The notes: generated by a model from the letters alone, not told the origin. DNA of 41,866 nt from Paludibacter sp. (GCA_017882285.1 JADGPS010000020.1:1-41866); one strand, 5' to 3'. Positions 19,395-26,573 are shown, counted from the first letter of the stretch. Numbers and translations: made by a program.

Positions 19395-20455
19395 TTATGA
19401 AAAAAGCCAGTCTATATTTTATTATTATATTTATAATCCTTTTGTCGTTTTTCATATTTAATAACTATGTAAATACATTAGTAACTGCTTTTACATTTAA
19501 TGTTTTGTCCTTTATTGATAATACCTTTAATGTATCTTCAAAAATTAATCCAATAATAACATGGTCTTTCCTTTTTGCATTTTTTGGCACGTGTTATGGG
19601 TTGGTTAAAGCGTCAAACAGATTTAAACTTGATAAAAAAATAAAAGTAATTGGCTATATTTTGCCCATTTTGATGTTGTCATTAATATATTTATTAACTA
19701 AGCCTCTTAAGAATGGTGATTCAAGAGATATTTTCGAAGAAAAACAGTGGCAAATCTTACAGTCAAGCAATTCATTTAGTTTATGTACTAATTACCTTGA
19801 CAACTTTCCTAAAGGAAAATATAGTTCACTTGTAACTATAAAGCAAGAACAAGCATTGTGGGACTCAGCAGTAGTTTCAAAATTATCTACTGTTTGGGAA
19901 CTATATATAAAAAAGTTTCCAAATAATAAAAAATATTCCGAAGCATACGGTTATTTCGATGAAAATCTTTGGCGTGAAAGTAAAGAAATAAATACAATTG
20001 AAAGTTACAATAATTATATAAATAAGTTACAAAGTTGGGGTAAGTATAGTAAAAAGGCAAGATACGCATTAAAAAAATTAAGTAATTATAGTACAAATGA
20101 AAAAGAAGTTATTGAAAATCCTCAACCAATAGAAACTCAAAGTTCCGTTTCAGAAGAGATTTCCTCACAAAACCCTACTCAGGACAATGTTTCCTCGAAT
20201 AAGTCTGTTGAAGGAAATTCACAACAAGTTGAACATACTGTAACGCAAGGCACTTATAAATATGATGATGGTCGAAGATACGAAGGTACATTTCTCAATG
20301 GTATTCCTAATGGCAACGGTAAAGAGTTTTTTCCAGATAATACTGTTTTAGTTGGTAAGTGGAAAAACGGAAAAAGAGATGGTGTCTTTCAATGTAGAAA
20401 AGCAGATGGAACAATTGAAGAGCAAGAATTTAATGATGGGAATAGAATTCGCTAA
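19391..20455 (+). CDS. membrane protein with TPR-like region and C-terminal MORN repeats
   Basis: This 354-aa protein begins in an ATGA overlap with the previous gene (translational coupling); Met3 at 19397 is an alternative start. Three transmembrane segments (about 7-25, 54-72, 84-101) precede a helical region (119-235) with TPR-like periodicity, such as NYLDNFPKGKYSSL and LYIKKFPNNKKYSEA. A Ser/Gln/Glu-rich linker follows, then MORN repeats: DGRRYEGTFLNGIPNGNGK and a second unit VLVGKWKNGKRDGVFQ (about 292-335). MORN repeats commonly bind lipids or act as protein scaffolds. With three membrane passes, the helical and MORN parts lie on the opposite side from the N-terminus. It probably anchors part of the operon's assembly at the membrane. 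Confidence 0.7.
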   Translation: MIMKKASLYFIIIFIILLSFFIFNNYVNTLVTAFTFNVLSFIDNTFNVSSKINPIITWSFLFAFFGTCYGLVKASNRFKLDKKIKVIGYILPILMLSLIYLLTKPLKNGDSRDIFEEKQWQILQSSNSFSLCTNYLDNFPKGKYSSLVTIKQEQALWDSAVVSKLSTVWELYIKKFPNNKKYSEAYGYFDENLWRESKEINTIESYNNYINKLQSWGKYSKKARYALKKLSNYSTNEKEVIENPQPIETQSSVSEEISSQNPTQDNVSSNKSVEGNSQQVEHTVTQGTYKYDDGRRYEGTFLNGIPNGNGKEFFPDNTVLVGKWKNGKRDGVFQCRKADGTIEEQEFNDGNRIR

Positions 20456-20466
20456 TAAATATTATT

Positions 20467-21498
20467 ATGAAAAGATATTATGTTTTTCTATTTGTTCTTT
20501 TTTTTATAAATATAACTAGTATTGCTCAAAAAGAGAAAGTTGTATTAGATAAGTACGAAAAGACACAAGACAACAAATTATTAATCAAGTATTATATTGT
20601 TAATGCAAAACCTATTAATGTATATAATATCGATGTTCACATATTTATAAAGAATGTAGAGCAAAAATTATTTAGTGTTAGTGGCGATTTCAGAAATTTA
20701 AATGGATTCAGTAAAAGTGGAAAAATATATTGGGATGTATTGAAAGACTTAACAGAATTTCCTAGAATTTCTGATATTTATGCAGAAATTAGAATTACTG
20801 AAATAATTCAAAATAATATTAATCCTCAATCAGATATTGTAACGAATTCTCCTGAAGGCTTTGTTTCATCAAATAATGACAAATCAGCAAATGATGTTTC
20901 AAAATCAACTTACAATATAAACAAACAAACAAAAAGCGTTGATGAAAGAAAAGAAAAAAATTCAAGTGGATATATTGGTTTATTAGGTTTCGAATATGAC
21001 TATATCGATAAAACATATCAAGTCGATATTTTCAAAATTGGTATTATAGGTTTTACTTGGGTACTTGGTACTTTAAATAGTAGTAAAGACAGATATGATA
21101 ATCCAATAATTATACCATCAATAGGTACAAAATTAGAATTTAAAGTTGGAGGTCCAATATTTAAAGGTATGGATATATGTCTGGTTGGAACGGGTAATCT
21201 TGCGAGTAATTCTTCATTTGCAGTAGATAAAGACAATAAAAGTAATAATAAAGATATTTATGAAAAAACAAATTTTTTTGGTGGTGTTGAACTTTCTTCG
21301 AACTTTAATTCCCCAAACGGTAGTTTCATAAATTTTTATGTTAAAGCTGGCGTAGATTATAAAAATCTATCTTACCAATATATTAAATCAGACTATTCAT
21401 ATGATAATAAAATATCAACAGGTCCTATACAATATTTTACGATTACTTTTGGAGTCAAACTTATAAATACTTCAAATGATTTTTTAAGCTTATGGTAA
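20467..21498 (+). CDS. secreted protein with N-terminal Ig-like domain and probable beta-barrel end
   Basis: This 343-aa protein has a signal peptide ending in ITSIAQ, a common Bacteroidota cleavage context. Residues about 22-120 form a strand-rich domain ending in GKIYWDVLKDL and an IYAEIRITE strand. Bacteroidota secreted proteins often carry this 'W-D-V-L-K-D' module at their N-terminus. A polar, Asn/Ser/Lys-rich linker (120-165) leads into a C-terminal half with alternating aromatic and hydrophobic strands (GYIGLLGFEYDY, FTITFGVKL) typical of outer-membrane barrels or periplasmic sandwiches. It is the last gene of the operon, 11 bp after the MORN protein and 131 bp before the terminator hairpin. 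The role is inferred to be the outer-membrane or periplasmic component. Confidence 0.6.
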   Translation: MKRYYVFLFVLFFINITSIAQKEKVVLDKYEKTQDNKLLIKYYIVNAKPINVYNIDVHIFIKNVEQKLFSVSGDFRNLNGFSKSGKIYWDVLKDLTEFPRISDIYAEIRITEIIQNNINPQSDIVTNSPEGFVSSNNDKSANDVSKSTYNINKQTKSVDERKEKNSSGYIGLLGFEYDYIDKTYQVDIFKIGIIGFTWVLGTLNSSKDRYDNPIIIPSIGTKLEFKVGGPIFKGMDICLVGTGNLASNSSFAVDKDNKSNNKDIYEKTNFFGGVELSSNFNSPNGSFINFYVKAGVDYKNLSYQYIKSDYSYDNKISTGPIQYFTITFGVKLINTSNDFLSLW

Positions 21499-21629
21499 TA
21501 GCAATTGAGTTTTTTATGAAGTAAATAATTGATGTTCAATTTTGTGATATTAGAAAAAATGCACAATAGGTTTTATATTTATTTATGCTGTTGTTCAACT
21601 AAAATTAATATTGATTGAAAAACGCTCTA

Positions 21630-21652
21630 CAATGCCTATTAGATAGGCATTG
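21630..21652 (+). terminator. rho-independent-type terminator of the operon
   Basis: A perfect 10-bp stem, CAATGCCTAT-TAG-ATAGGCATTG, is followed within 8 nt by ATTTTTATAA. It is the only strong hairpin after the last operon gene and marks the end of the 8261-21498 unit. Confidence 0.65.
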
Positions 21653-21670
21653 CATTAAGATTTTTATAAT

Positions 21671-21712
21671 ATACCTCCCTCAAAGCCAAACGAGTAGGGA
21701 CGCAAAAATATA
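21671..21712 (+). promoter_or_regulatory. GEMM-like (cyclic-di-GMP riboswitch-like) remnant, doubtful
   Basis: The leader of the next gene contains CAAAGCCAAAC followed by AGGGACGCAAA, recalling the GEMM-I core ('GGCAAACC ... GGGACGCAAAGCC'). The second half (the GCC-N-GGCC part) is missing and pairing is poor, so this is either a degenerate remnant or chance. Confidence 0.15.
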
Positions 21713-21717
21713 AAAAA

Positions 21718-22104
21718 ATGAAGAAAAATTATCTTATTCTAGGAATTATTGGACTTGTTATTCTCGTTGCTGTCATTACAAACCCAAGCCAAGACAGACA
21801 CAAGGAAATAATAAAATCCAAGCTCAATACCTATTTGCAAAAATCCTTGAAAGAAAACCAAACTGAAACCAATAATCAATGGGAACAGGCAGGACAAGCA
21901 TTAGGTTTGATGTTTGGTGGAACAATAATTGACCGAATTGTTGACAACCTTGTCAGTATAGACAACTACGTGTTATTTTCAACGACTAAGATAACATGGG
22001 ACGGAAAAACAAAGATTGTAGGTATAGGAGCATTTGGAAATGTTTACCTAACAAGTCAACTTGATGACTCTTTAAATGAGGGACTCTTGAAAAGTAAGGA
22101 ATAA
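21718..22104 (+). CDS. DUF4359-like small membrane-anchored protein
   Basis: This 128-aa protein has one N-terminal hydrophobic helix (about residues 5-20) followed by TNPSQDRHKEIIKSKL, the characteristic start of DUF4359-type proteins in Bacteroidota. The C-terminal region has a Gly-rich strand (LGLMFGGTIIDRIV) and DNYVLFSTTKITWDGKTKIVGIGAFGNVY, also typical of the family. The helix probably acts as a signal anchor. The function of the family is unknown to me. The gene stands alone after the operon terminator. Confidence 0.7.
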   Translation: MKKNYLILGIIGLVILVAVITNPSQDRHKEIIKSKLNTYLQKSLKENQTETNNQWEQAGQALGLMFGGTIIDRIVDNLVSIDNYVLFSTTKITWDGKTKIVGIGAFGNVYLTSQLDDSLNEGLLKSKE

Positions 22105-22464
22105 AATCTATAAATATAATGTAGAGCCCCCTTTTTTGTAATCCAAGTTTTCACTCAATGGATAGTTCTGAGTGGAGCGTAACTTCCCTGAGTACCGGAA
22201 TAAATTAAACTGAAAACAAAAGAAGTTTTTAACTTCAATGATATAAAACAGTTATAAATCAAAACGAAGTGTAGATGCCGATTTATCGGTACTGTACGAG
22301 TTATCAACACAAGTCCCCGCTTCGCTCAGACTTGCTCTATGTAGGGTAGTTGATAATTTAAATGCTCCTTTACTTTTGGACAATCTGAATTGAGAAAGTT
22401 TGGTAAGATTTCTATTGATAATAAAAGAGACGAAATAACATTTGAATAAATAAAATTTCCAAAT
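22105..22464. other. 360-bp intergenic region with inverted repeats
   Basis: No gene is visible. CACTCA/TGAGTG (22152-22157 and 22169-22174) can form a small hairpin. TTATCAAC (22301-22308) and GTTGATAA (22349-22356) are perfect complements enclosing a second stem AAGTC/GACTT (22311-22315 and 22329-22333), so 22301-22356 could fold as a nested cruciform or RNA structure, or represent a degenerate mobile repeat. No clean promoter was found for the next gene. Confidence 0.5.
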
Positions 22465-23280
22465 ATGAAAAGAAATCTTATTTTTTCCATTTTGTATGTT
22501 TTATGTTTTTCATTATTTTCTCAAAACACACTAAAAATAGCAACATTTAATATTCAAAATTTTGGAAAATCAAAAATATCAAAAAAAAATATTGTTGATA
22601 CACTTTCGTCCATAGTAAGGAAATTTGATATAGTTGCAGTCCAAGAAATTTCAGATAAGAGCAATAGTGTGACTACGGCATTTTTAAAGAAAATAAACAA
22701 CGTCGGGCAATATCATTATAAAGTAAGCACCAGTAAGCGTACCGGAGAACAAACAGACGATAAAAGCAAACAGGAACAGTATGCTTTTTATTATAATACA
22801 GATGTTGTAACCCTCTCCAATGTATTGTTATACGATGATTCTAAGTTTGATTATTTTGACAGAGAGCCTTATATTGCGAAGTTCAGGACAAAAAAGGATG
22901 ATCTTTCTTTTATTATTTGTACAATACATACTGTCCCCGAATATGCGGTTAAAGAAATCGGAGCATTGATACATGTGGCAAAATGGATTCCTACTAAATT
23001 TAATACATGTGATAATATCATTTTTTGTGGAGACTTTAATGCATCCTGCAGCTATGCTTCTCCAGAACAACTAAAACTATTAGAAATACATAAGAAACCA
23101 TATAATTGGATAGTAGCAGATTCAACCAAAACAAATTTATCGAAACTAACTTGTGCTTATGATAGATTTGTAGTAACTGACGCTCTTCTACCAAAAATTA
23201 AAGGATATCATGTATTGCATTACTTTAAATCTAAAAAAGTGTCCGATCATTGGCCTGTTTATATTGAAATCACATATTGA
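22465..23280 (+). CDS. secreted endonuclease/exonuclease/phosphatase (DNase I-fold) family protein
   Basis: This 271-aa protein has a signal peptide (residues 1-20, ending FSQ) and the full set of DNase I-superfamily motifs in order: KIATFNIQNFG with Asn29, VAVQEI with the metal-binding Glu61, CTIHT, CGDFNAS with Asp190 and Asn192, and SDHWPVY with Asp261 and His262. It should be an extracytoplasmic metal-dependent phosphodiesterase, most likely a nuclease that scavenges extracellular DNA; phosphatase activity is possible in this fold. The catalytic set is intact. It is a stand-alone gene, with no partner visible. Confidence 0.85.
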   Translation: MKRNLIFSILYVLCFSLFSQNTLKIATFNIQNFGKSKISKKNIVDTLSSIVRKFDIVAVQEISDKSNSVTTAFLKKINNVGQYHYKVSTSKRTGEQTDDKSKQEQYAFYYNTDVVTLSNVLLYDDSKFDYFDREPYIAKFRTKKDDLSFIICTIHTVPEYAVKEIGALIHVAKWIPTKFNTCDNIIFCGDFNASCSYASPEQLKLLEIHKKPYNWIVADSTKTNLSKLTCAYDRFVVTDALLPKIKGYHVLHYFKSKKVSDHWPVYIEITY

Positions 23281-23878
23281 AACTTCTCCCGCTGGTGTTT
23301 ATATGTGACCCGCACCAGGTGGAAACTCTGCTGGCGCACTTTTGTAAAGTGTGCCAATACAAAGTTATCAGAGCCAAAGGTCAGGAGTTGCCAGATAGAC
23401 AATTACGGGTAGCTCCGCAGGGCAAATACTGTGCAAGCGAGAGCAGAGCCAATTCTTGTGCAAATGAGACATAACCAAACTTGTTTGGATTTTGTTGAGT
23501 GAAGCCAAAAATCTTGTAAAAAACTTGTTTGAGCAATGCCAAGCGCAGCCAGTATTCTTGTAAAAAAATCCCCAGCCCCAAAAATCCTGACCAAACGAGA
23601 GCAAAGCCGAACTTGTTCGAGCTTTGCCAAGTGTAGGCAGGATTCATGTAGTAAATCCCCACCCAGCGTACCTCTGGTCTTGCACGGTCTTTTGTCGATT
23701 GTAACAAAGTAATCAAAGACTCTGATTTAACTTGCTTCAAATTCTGCTATTTTTGAGACATTTGTCGACCAGAAGAAATAACAAAGAATTATGGCAGTGA
23801 TAATAATTTAATTCGCTATTTTTGTAAAACTCTAACGAAGTATCAGGTATGTGATTAATTTAAATCAAATCCTTATCC
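23281..23878. other. 598-bp non-coding region with degenerate repeats
   Basis: Small overlapping ORFs occur on both strands, but their protein sequences are low-quality repeats of each other, so I read this as non-coding. A degenerate unit of 45-53 nt occurs at about 23477, 23521 and 23608. It has the form AACTTGTTTGAGC..TTGCCAAGCGCAGCC..ATTCTTGTA. Partial copies lie near 23436 and 23594. TATTTTTG at 23817-23824 fits a -7 element for the next gene, but no -33 TTG is seen at the right distance. Confidence 0.5.
23436..23660. repeat. degenerate tandem repeat array (about 45-53 nt units)
   Basis: Three aligned copies begin with AACTTGTT and end with TTGTA or ATGTA followed, in two cases, by AAATCCCC. 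The third copy differs from the second at several positions, so the array is old. The inner part GAGC..TTGCCAAG resembles other short Bacteroidota intergenic repeats. No function is evident. Confidence 0.5.
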
Positions 23879-24754
23879 ATGAGAAATATAATTACTCCTA
23901 ATTTGATACCTACCGTCAATATTCATCGGTCTTATCGTGAACTATCGGAAGATATGAATGGTTTGTTTCTGGCATGTGCAGAAGGTAAAAACCTCCGAAT
24001 ATATTTGTATGAAGATTACCGTATGCAGAATAATCCTTTTTATGGAATTACTCAATTCCCCCCTGAAATCAGTTTCTCTTTTAAAAAGGTTTCGATTAAC
24101 GAAAATTTGTTGCTTAACTGCTGGGAGATAATTATTCCGCTTACATTTGCAGCTGTCATTTCGGAGGAAGTTGAAGAAGAAGTGTTCGGTCACAAATACG
24201 TCATCTTAACAAAAAAGATGGATATCATTAAGATAACGGGTAAAATTTGTTCGTTCGACAAGCGGGGTTTTGTATCTTTCTTTGATTTGGAACCTTTTGA
24301 GGTGGGAGATGGCATAGATTATTGCGATATTTACAACAGGGTAGAGATAGAAACGCTTATTAATGACGAGGACTTGCAATTATCGTATCAGAAGGAACAT
24401 CTCCGCCAACTGTCTTTTCGTTTAAAAAAAACGAATGAACAGGAGGCAAAGAATAAAATTGCCGAAGAAATAGATGATGTGCTGGTAAAAATTAAGGAGT
24501 TGGAAAATGAACTTTATTACAGTTTTGATGAACCAAAGGATTATAATCCGATATTCAATAAGATAAGTGAGAGGGAAAATAACAGATATACGAATCCTCC
24601 GGTAATTCTGTACGAAAAGGATGGGGAAATTACAAACCTCTTAAAAGGAAAAGTAAAAACAGCTGTTCCCTATATGAAGATTATGGATTCTGATTATTTA
24701 TTATTGGATTCGACCCGGTTGAATTTATTGAAATACTTAAAAGGTGGATTTTAA
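23879..24754 (+). CDS. hypothetical protein with coiled-coil segment
   Basis: This 291-aa protein is not recognised. The first 160 residues are strand-rich with several aromatic blocks (FPPEISFSFKKV, CWEIIIPLTFAAV) and an acidic loop EEVEEEVFGHKY. Residues about 163-210 are a charged heptad-like helix (KEHLRQLSFRLKK, then EEIDDVLVKIKELENEL), a probable coiled coil. The C-terminal 80 residues are mixed. No signal peptide or membrane segment is seen, so it is likely cytoplasmic. A long hairpin starts immediately after its stop codon (24756-24805), suggesting it is transcribed alone. Codon use looks ordinary, which supports a real gene. Confidence 0.6.
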   Translation: MRNIITPNLIPTVNIHRSYRELSEDMNGLFLACAEGKNLRIYLYEDYRMQNNPFYGITQFPPEISFSFKKVSINENLLLNCWEIIIPLTFAAVISEEVEEEVFGHKYVILTKKMDIIKITGKICSFDKRGFVSFFDLEPFEVGDGIDYCDIYNRVEIETLINDEDLQLSYQKEHLRQLSFRLKKTNEQEAKNKIAEEIDDVLVKIKELENELYYSFDEPKDYNPIFNKISERENNRYTNPPVILYEKDGEITNLLKGKVKTAVPYMKIMDSDYLLLDSTRLNLLKYLKGGF

Positions 24755-24755
24755 A

Positions 24756-24805
24756 AGAGTTTATATAGATTAAATTGCTATAGCATTTTAATTGAAATAA
24801 ACTCT
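24756..24805 (+). terminator. long hairpin after the coiled-coil protein gene
   Basis: AGAGTTTAT (24756-24764) pairs with ATAAACTCT (24797-24805). Inside, ATTAAA pairs with TTTAAT and GCTATAGC forms the tip. The structure is long and AT-rich with no T tract, so a terminator or mRNA-end stabiliser is possible, but efficiency is doubtful. Confidence 0.4.
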
Positions 24806-24850
24806 ATTAGCTATGGTTATGATTTTAGAATCCCGGATAAACGAATTGAA

Positions 24851-25180
24851 ATGGGAATGATAATCATTATACCACAAATCAGATATTTAGGCATCTCTGG
24901 CATAACTCTTTTCCCGTTTATCATACTAAGAGATAAACAACTAAAACAGGATAAACGGATTATGAATCATGAACGGATTCATATCCGCCAGCAAGTTGAA
25001 TTGTTGATTTTGCCTTTTTATCTGCTGTACCTTATTGAATTTGGTATAGGCTTAATCAAATGCAAAAACAGACAGACTGCTTATATAAATATCTCCTTTG
25101 AGCGAGAAGCATTCAAACATGATGCGGATTTGAATTATCTGAGTGAAAGAAAATTGTGGGCGTGGAGGAAATATATGTGA
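24851..25180 (+). CDS. small putative HExxH metalloprotease-like membrane protein
   Basis: This 109-aa protein contains NHERIHIRQQVELL (residues 38-51), in which H-E-R-I-H is an exact HExxH zinc motif. Hydrophobic segments lie on both sides (about 3-25 and 52-69). FEREAFKHD (about 84-92) offers an acidic third ligand in the EREA arrangement typical of compact gluzincins such as the M56/BlaR1 and M48-like groups. It looks like a minimal M56-type catalytic core. The shortness is not due to an obvious frameshift. Met3 at 24857 is an alternative start. Function is unknown, and similar 100-120 aa ORFs exist in Bacteroidota as uncharacterised proteins. Confidence 0.55.
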   Translation: MGMIIIIPQIRYLGISGITLFPFIILRDKQLKQDKRIMNHERIHIRQQVELLILPFYLLYLIEFGIGLIKCKNRQTAYINISFEREAFKHDADLNYLSERKLWAWRKYM

Positions 25181-25209
25181 AATAAAAAATTCTTTACAAT
25201 AAGATAGAA

Positions 25210-25235
25210 AGTTCCGAAACCACTATTTCGGAACT
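25210..25235 (+). terminator. perfect 10-bp hairpin after the HExxH gene
   Basis: The stem AGTTCCGAAA / TTTCGGAACT with the six-base loop CCACTA begins 29 bp after the stop codon of the HExxH gene. It is not followed by a T tract, so intrinsic termination is uncertain. Confidence 0.4.
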
Positions 25236-25573
25236 GCTCATTTCGGATCTTATTTCTCAAGCATAATTTCTAGTCTGTACTGATTAAAATTTTTTACCAT
25301 CCTAATTCGCCACGCACCTGAAAACCATTCGGATGTATGGTGTTTTTCTTTAATCAGTTGTCGTTTTTTTTAATCTCTTTTGGGTAAATTCCCCGCCGCT
25401 TGCGGCGAATAGAAACTATTCCCCGATACCCCGACCGCTTGCGGCGTGGGTTATTCATTGAATAATTGATTCCTTGAGGGCAACTCAGCACATTTTTTCT
25501 ATATATGGATAATTCGTTTCGGTTAAACATTCATAAAATTATTGTCAATAACTGTTAAACTTTTTATCCTCTT

Positions 25574-25613
25574 AGATGTAAACAGATGCAAGGAGATGCA
25601 AGGAGATGTAAAC
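25574..25613. repeat. four tandem 10-bp units upstream of a promoter
   Basis: The units are AGATGTAAAC, AGATGCAAGG, AGATGCAAGG, AGATGTAAAC, i.e. pattern A-B-B-A with a period of one helical turn. They end 36 bp upstream of the -33 element at 25649, a position suited to activator binding on one face of the DNA. Confidence 0.6.
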
Positions 25614-25648
25614 TGCACATTTATAAGTATTTGTGCAATTTTCATCTC

Positions 25649-25679
25649 TTGTTTTTTATAAAAAGCCATCCTATCTTTG
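25649..25679 (+). promoter_or_regulatory. Bacteroidota promoter for the DUF6266-like gene
   Basis: TTG at 25649-25651, a 20-nt spacer and TATCTTTG at 25672-25679 match the consensus closely. Initiation near 25686 lies downstream of the in-frame TTG at 25677. That rules out the TTG start and favours the ATG at 25737. Confidence 0.6.
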
Positions 25680-25736
25680 TTTCGTCTTACAGAGGAACAA
25701 TGTAGTTTTTTTGACAAAAGGACAACAATAGACGAT

Positions 25737-26366
25737 ATGAGTAAATCTCAAAATCCTATGACCGGCCAAATGAGCGGATCGATGGGTAACTTTGTTACCA
25801 CCAGGTTAGGGGATAAAAACATCATCCGGGCAAAAGCGTTCGAACCACGGGACGCTAAAACCGAAGCGCAGGTAAAACAGCGTGATGGTTTCAAAATGAT
25901 TGTGGATTTGTTCCCTGCGTTGGGCAGTATTCCTGCAGAAGGATTTGTTCAACGACCTGCTAACACTTCGGTTTATGTTGCCTTTATGGCGGCCAATATG
26001 CCGAAGGCTATTGACAAATCGGGTGAAACATCCGTAATTGATTACAGCAAACTTACCGTTTCCGACGGAAGTATATCGAAAGTAATCGTTACAGAAGCCA
26101 CCCTTGATGAAACCGGAATTACCGTAAGGTATATGCCTTCGCTGAAAAACGAACTAAACAAACCGACTGACGAGATAGTGGCTTTTGCCCTGCTTGCTTC
26201 AGGAGAATTGTGGATTGAACGTCAGCCGCGGGGCAGTGAGTTAACCGACTCGATACTGATACCGGTAACGAACGTTACAGCTGCTGATATGCTGGGTGTT
26301 TATCTGTTTGCGAAACGGGCTGACGGAAGCAAAGTGTCTAAATCGACTTATGTGGAAATCGGCTGA
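25737..26366 (+). CDS. DUF6266-like protein
   Basis: I take the ATG at 25737 (209 aa). An in-frame TTG at 25677 would add 20 residues but overlaps the promoter's -7 element. The N-terminus is MSKSQNPMTGQMSGSMGNFV, followed by ARGs-like basic spacing and EAQVKQRDGFK, the pattern of DUF6266 proteins. These are common in Bacteroidota, often in several copies per genome, and have an Ig-like beta-sandwich C-terminal half (ITVRYMPSLKNE, VAFALLASGELWIE). Their function is unknown to me. There is no signal peptide. The gene is followed after 37 bp by a mobile-type palindromic repeat. Confidence 0.6.
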   Translation: MSKSQNPMTGQMSGSMGNFVTTRLGDKNIIRAKAFEPRDAKTEAQVKQRDGFKMIVDLFPALGSIPAEGFVQRPANTSVYVAFMAANMPKAIDKSGETSVIDYSKLTVSDGSISKVIVTEATLDETGITVRYMPSLKNELNKPTDEIVAFALLASGELWIERQPRGSELTDSILIPVTNVTAADMLGVYLFAKRADGSKVSKSTYVEIG

Positions 26367-26403
26367 GCTGAACCTAAACTTCTTTAACTGTTTGCTATGT
26401 ACA

Positions 26404-26533
26404 AAGTAATACCGATTGAACAAACAATATAGTCCAATTTCGACTCCCGTCAAGTCGGGACAAGTTCATCTTATTGTTCTATTTGTTTGTTCCGATAAAT
26501 CGGAATTTTCGCTTCGCTACAATCGGCATTAAC
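26404..26533. repeat. palindromic MITE-like element, copy 1
   Basis: This copy of about 130 bp is nearly identical to the one at 41739-41866. Its ends are imperfect inverted repeats (TAATACCGATTG against CAATCGGCATTA, 11 of 12 matched). The next segments also pair imperfectly (GAACAAACAATATAG against CTATTTGTTTGTTC). Inside are the hairpins TCCCG-TCAAGT-CGGGA and TTCCGAT-AA-ATCGGAA. No ORF is present. The form fits a non-autonomous mobile element or a REP-type repeat. Confidence 0.7.
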
Positions 26534-26541
26534 AACAATAG

Positions 26542-26573
26542 ACATATAAAACAGATTGGACTGTTTTATATGT
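26542..26573 (+). terminator. 13-bp hairpin downstream of the palindromic element
   Basis: ACATATAAAACAG and CTGTTTTATATGT are perfect complements separated by ATTGGA. The structure is AT-rich with no T tract. It sits directly after the repeat element and may terminate the DUF6266-like transcript. Confidence 0.35.

Larger units (their letters stand above)
25181..25676. other. 496-bp intergenic region with hairpins and 10-bp repeats
   Basis: No gene is seen. A perfect hairpin AGTTCCGAAA-CCACTA-TTTCGGAACT lies at 25210-25235. GC-rich mini-hairpins CGCCGC-TT-GCGGCG (25394-25407) and CCGC-TT-GCGG (25435-25444) follow. Four tandem 10-bp units occupy 25574-25613, just upstream of a strong promoter (25649-25679). 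The GC-rich hairpins stand out from an otherwise AT-rich spacer. Confidence 0.5.

Noticed and set aside
23277-23740. Several overlapping ORFs of 65-119 aa on both strands
   Set aside because: Their sequences are repeats of the degenerate unit in the region, with no domain, no initiation signal and no codon bias.
25677-25736. TTG start for the DUF6266-like protein
   Set aside because: The TTG is part of the -7 promoter element TATCTTTG, upstream of the predicted transcription start.
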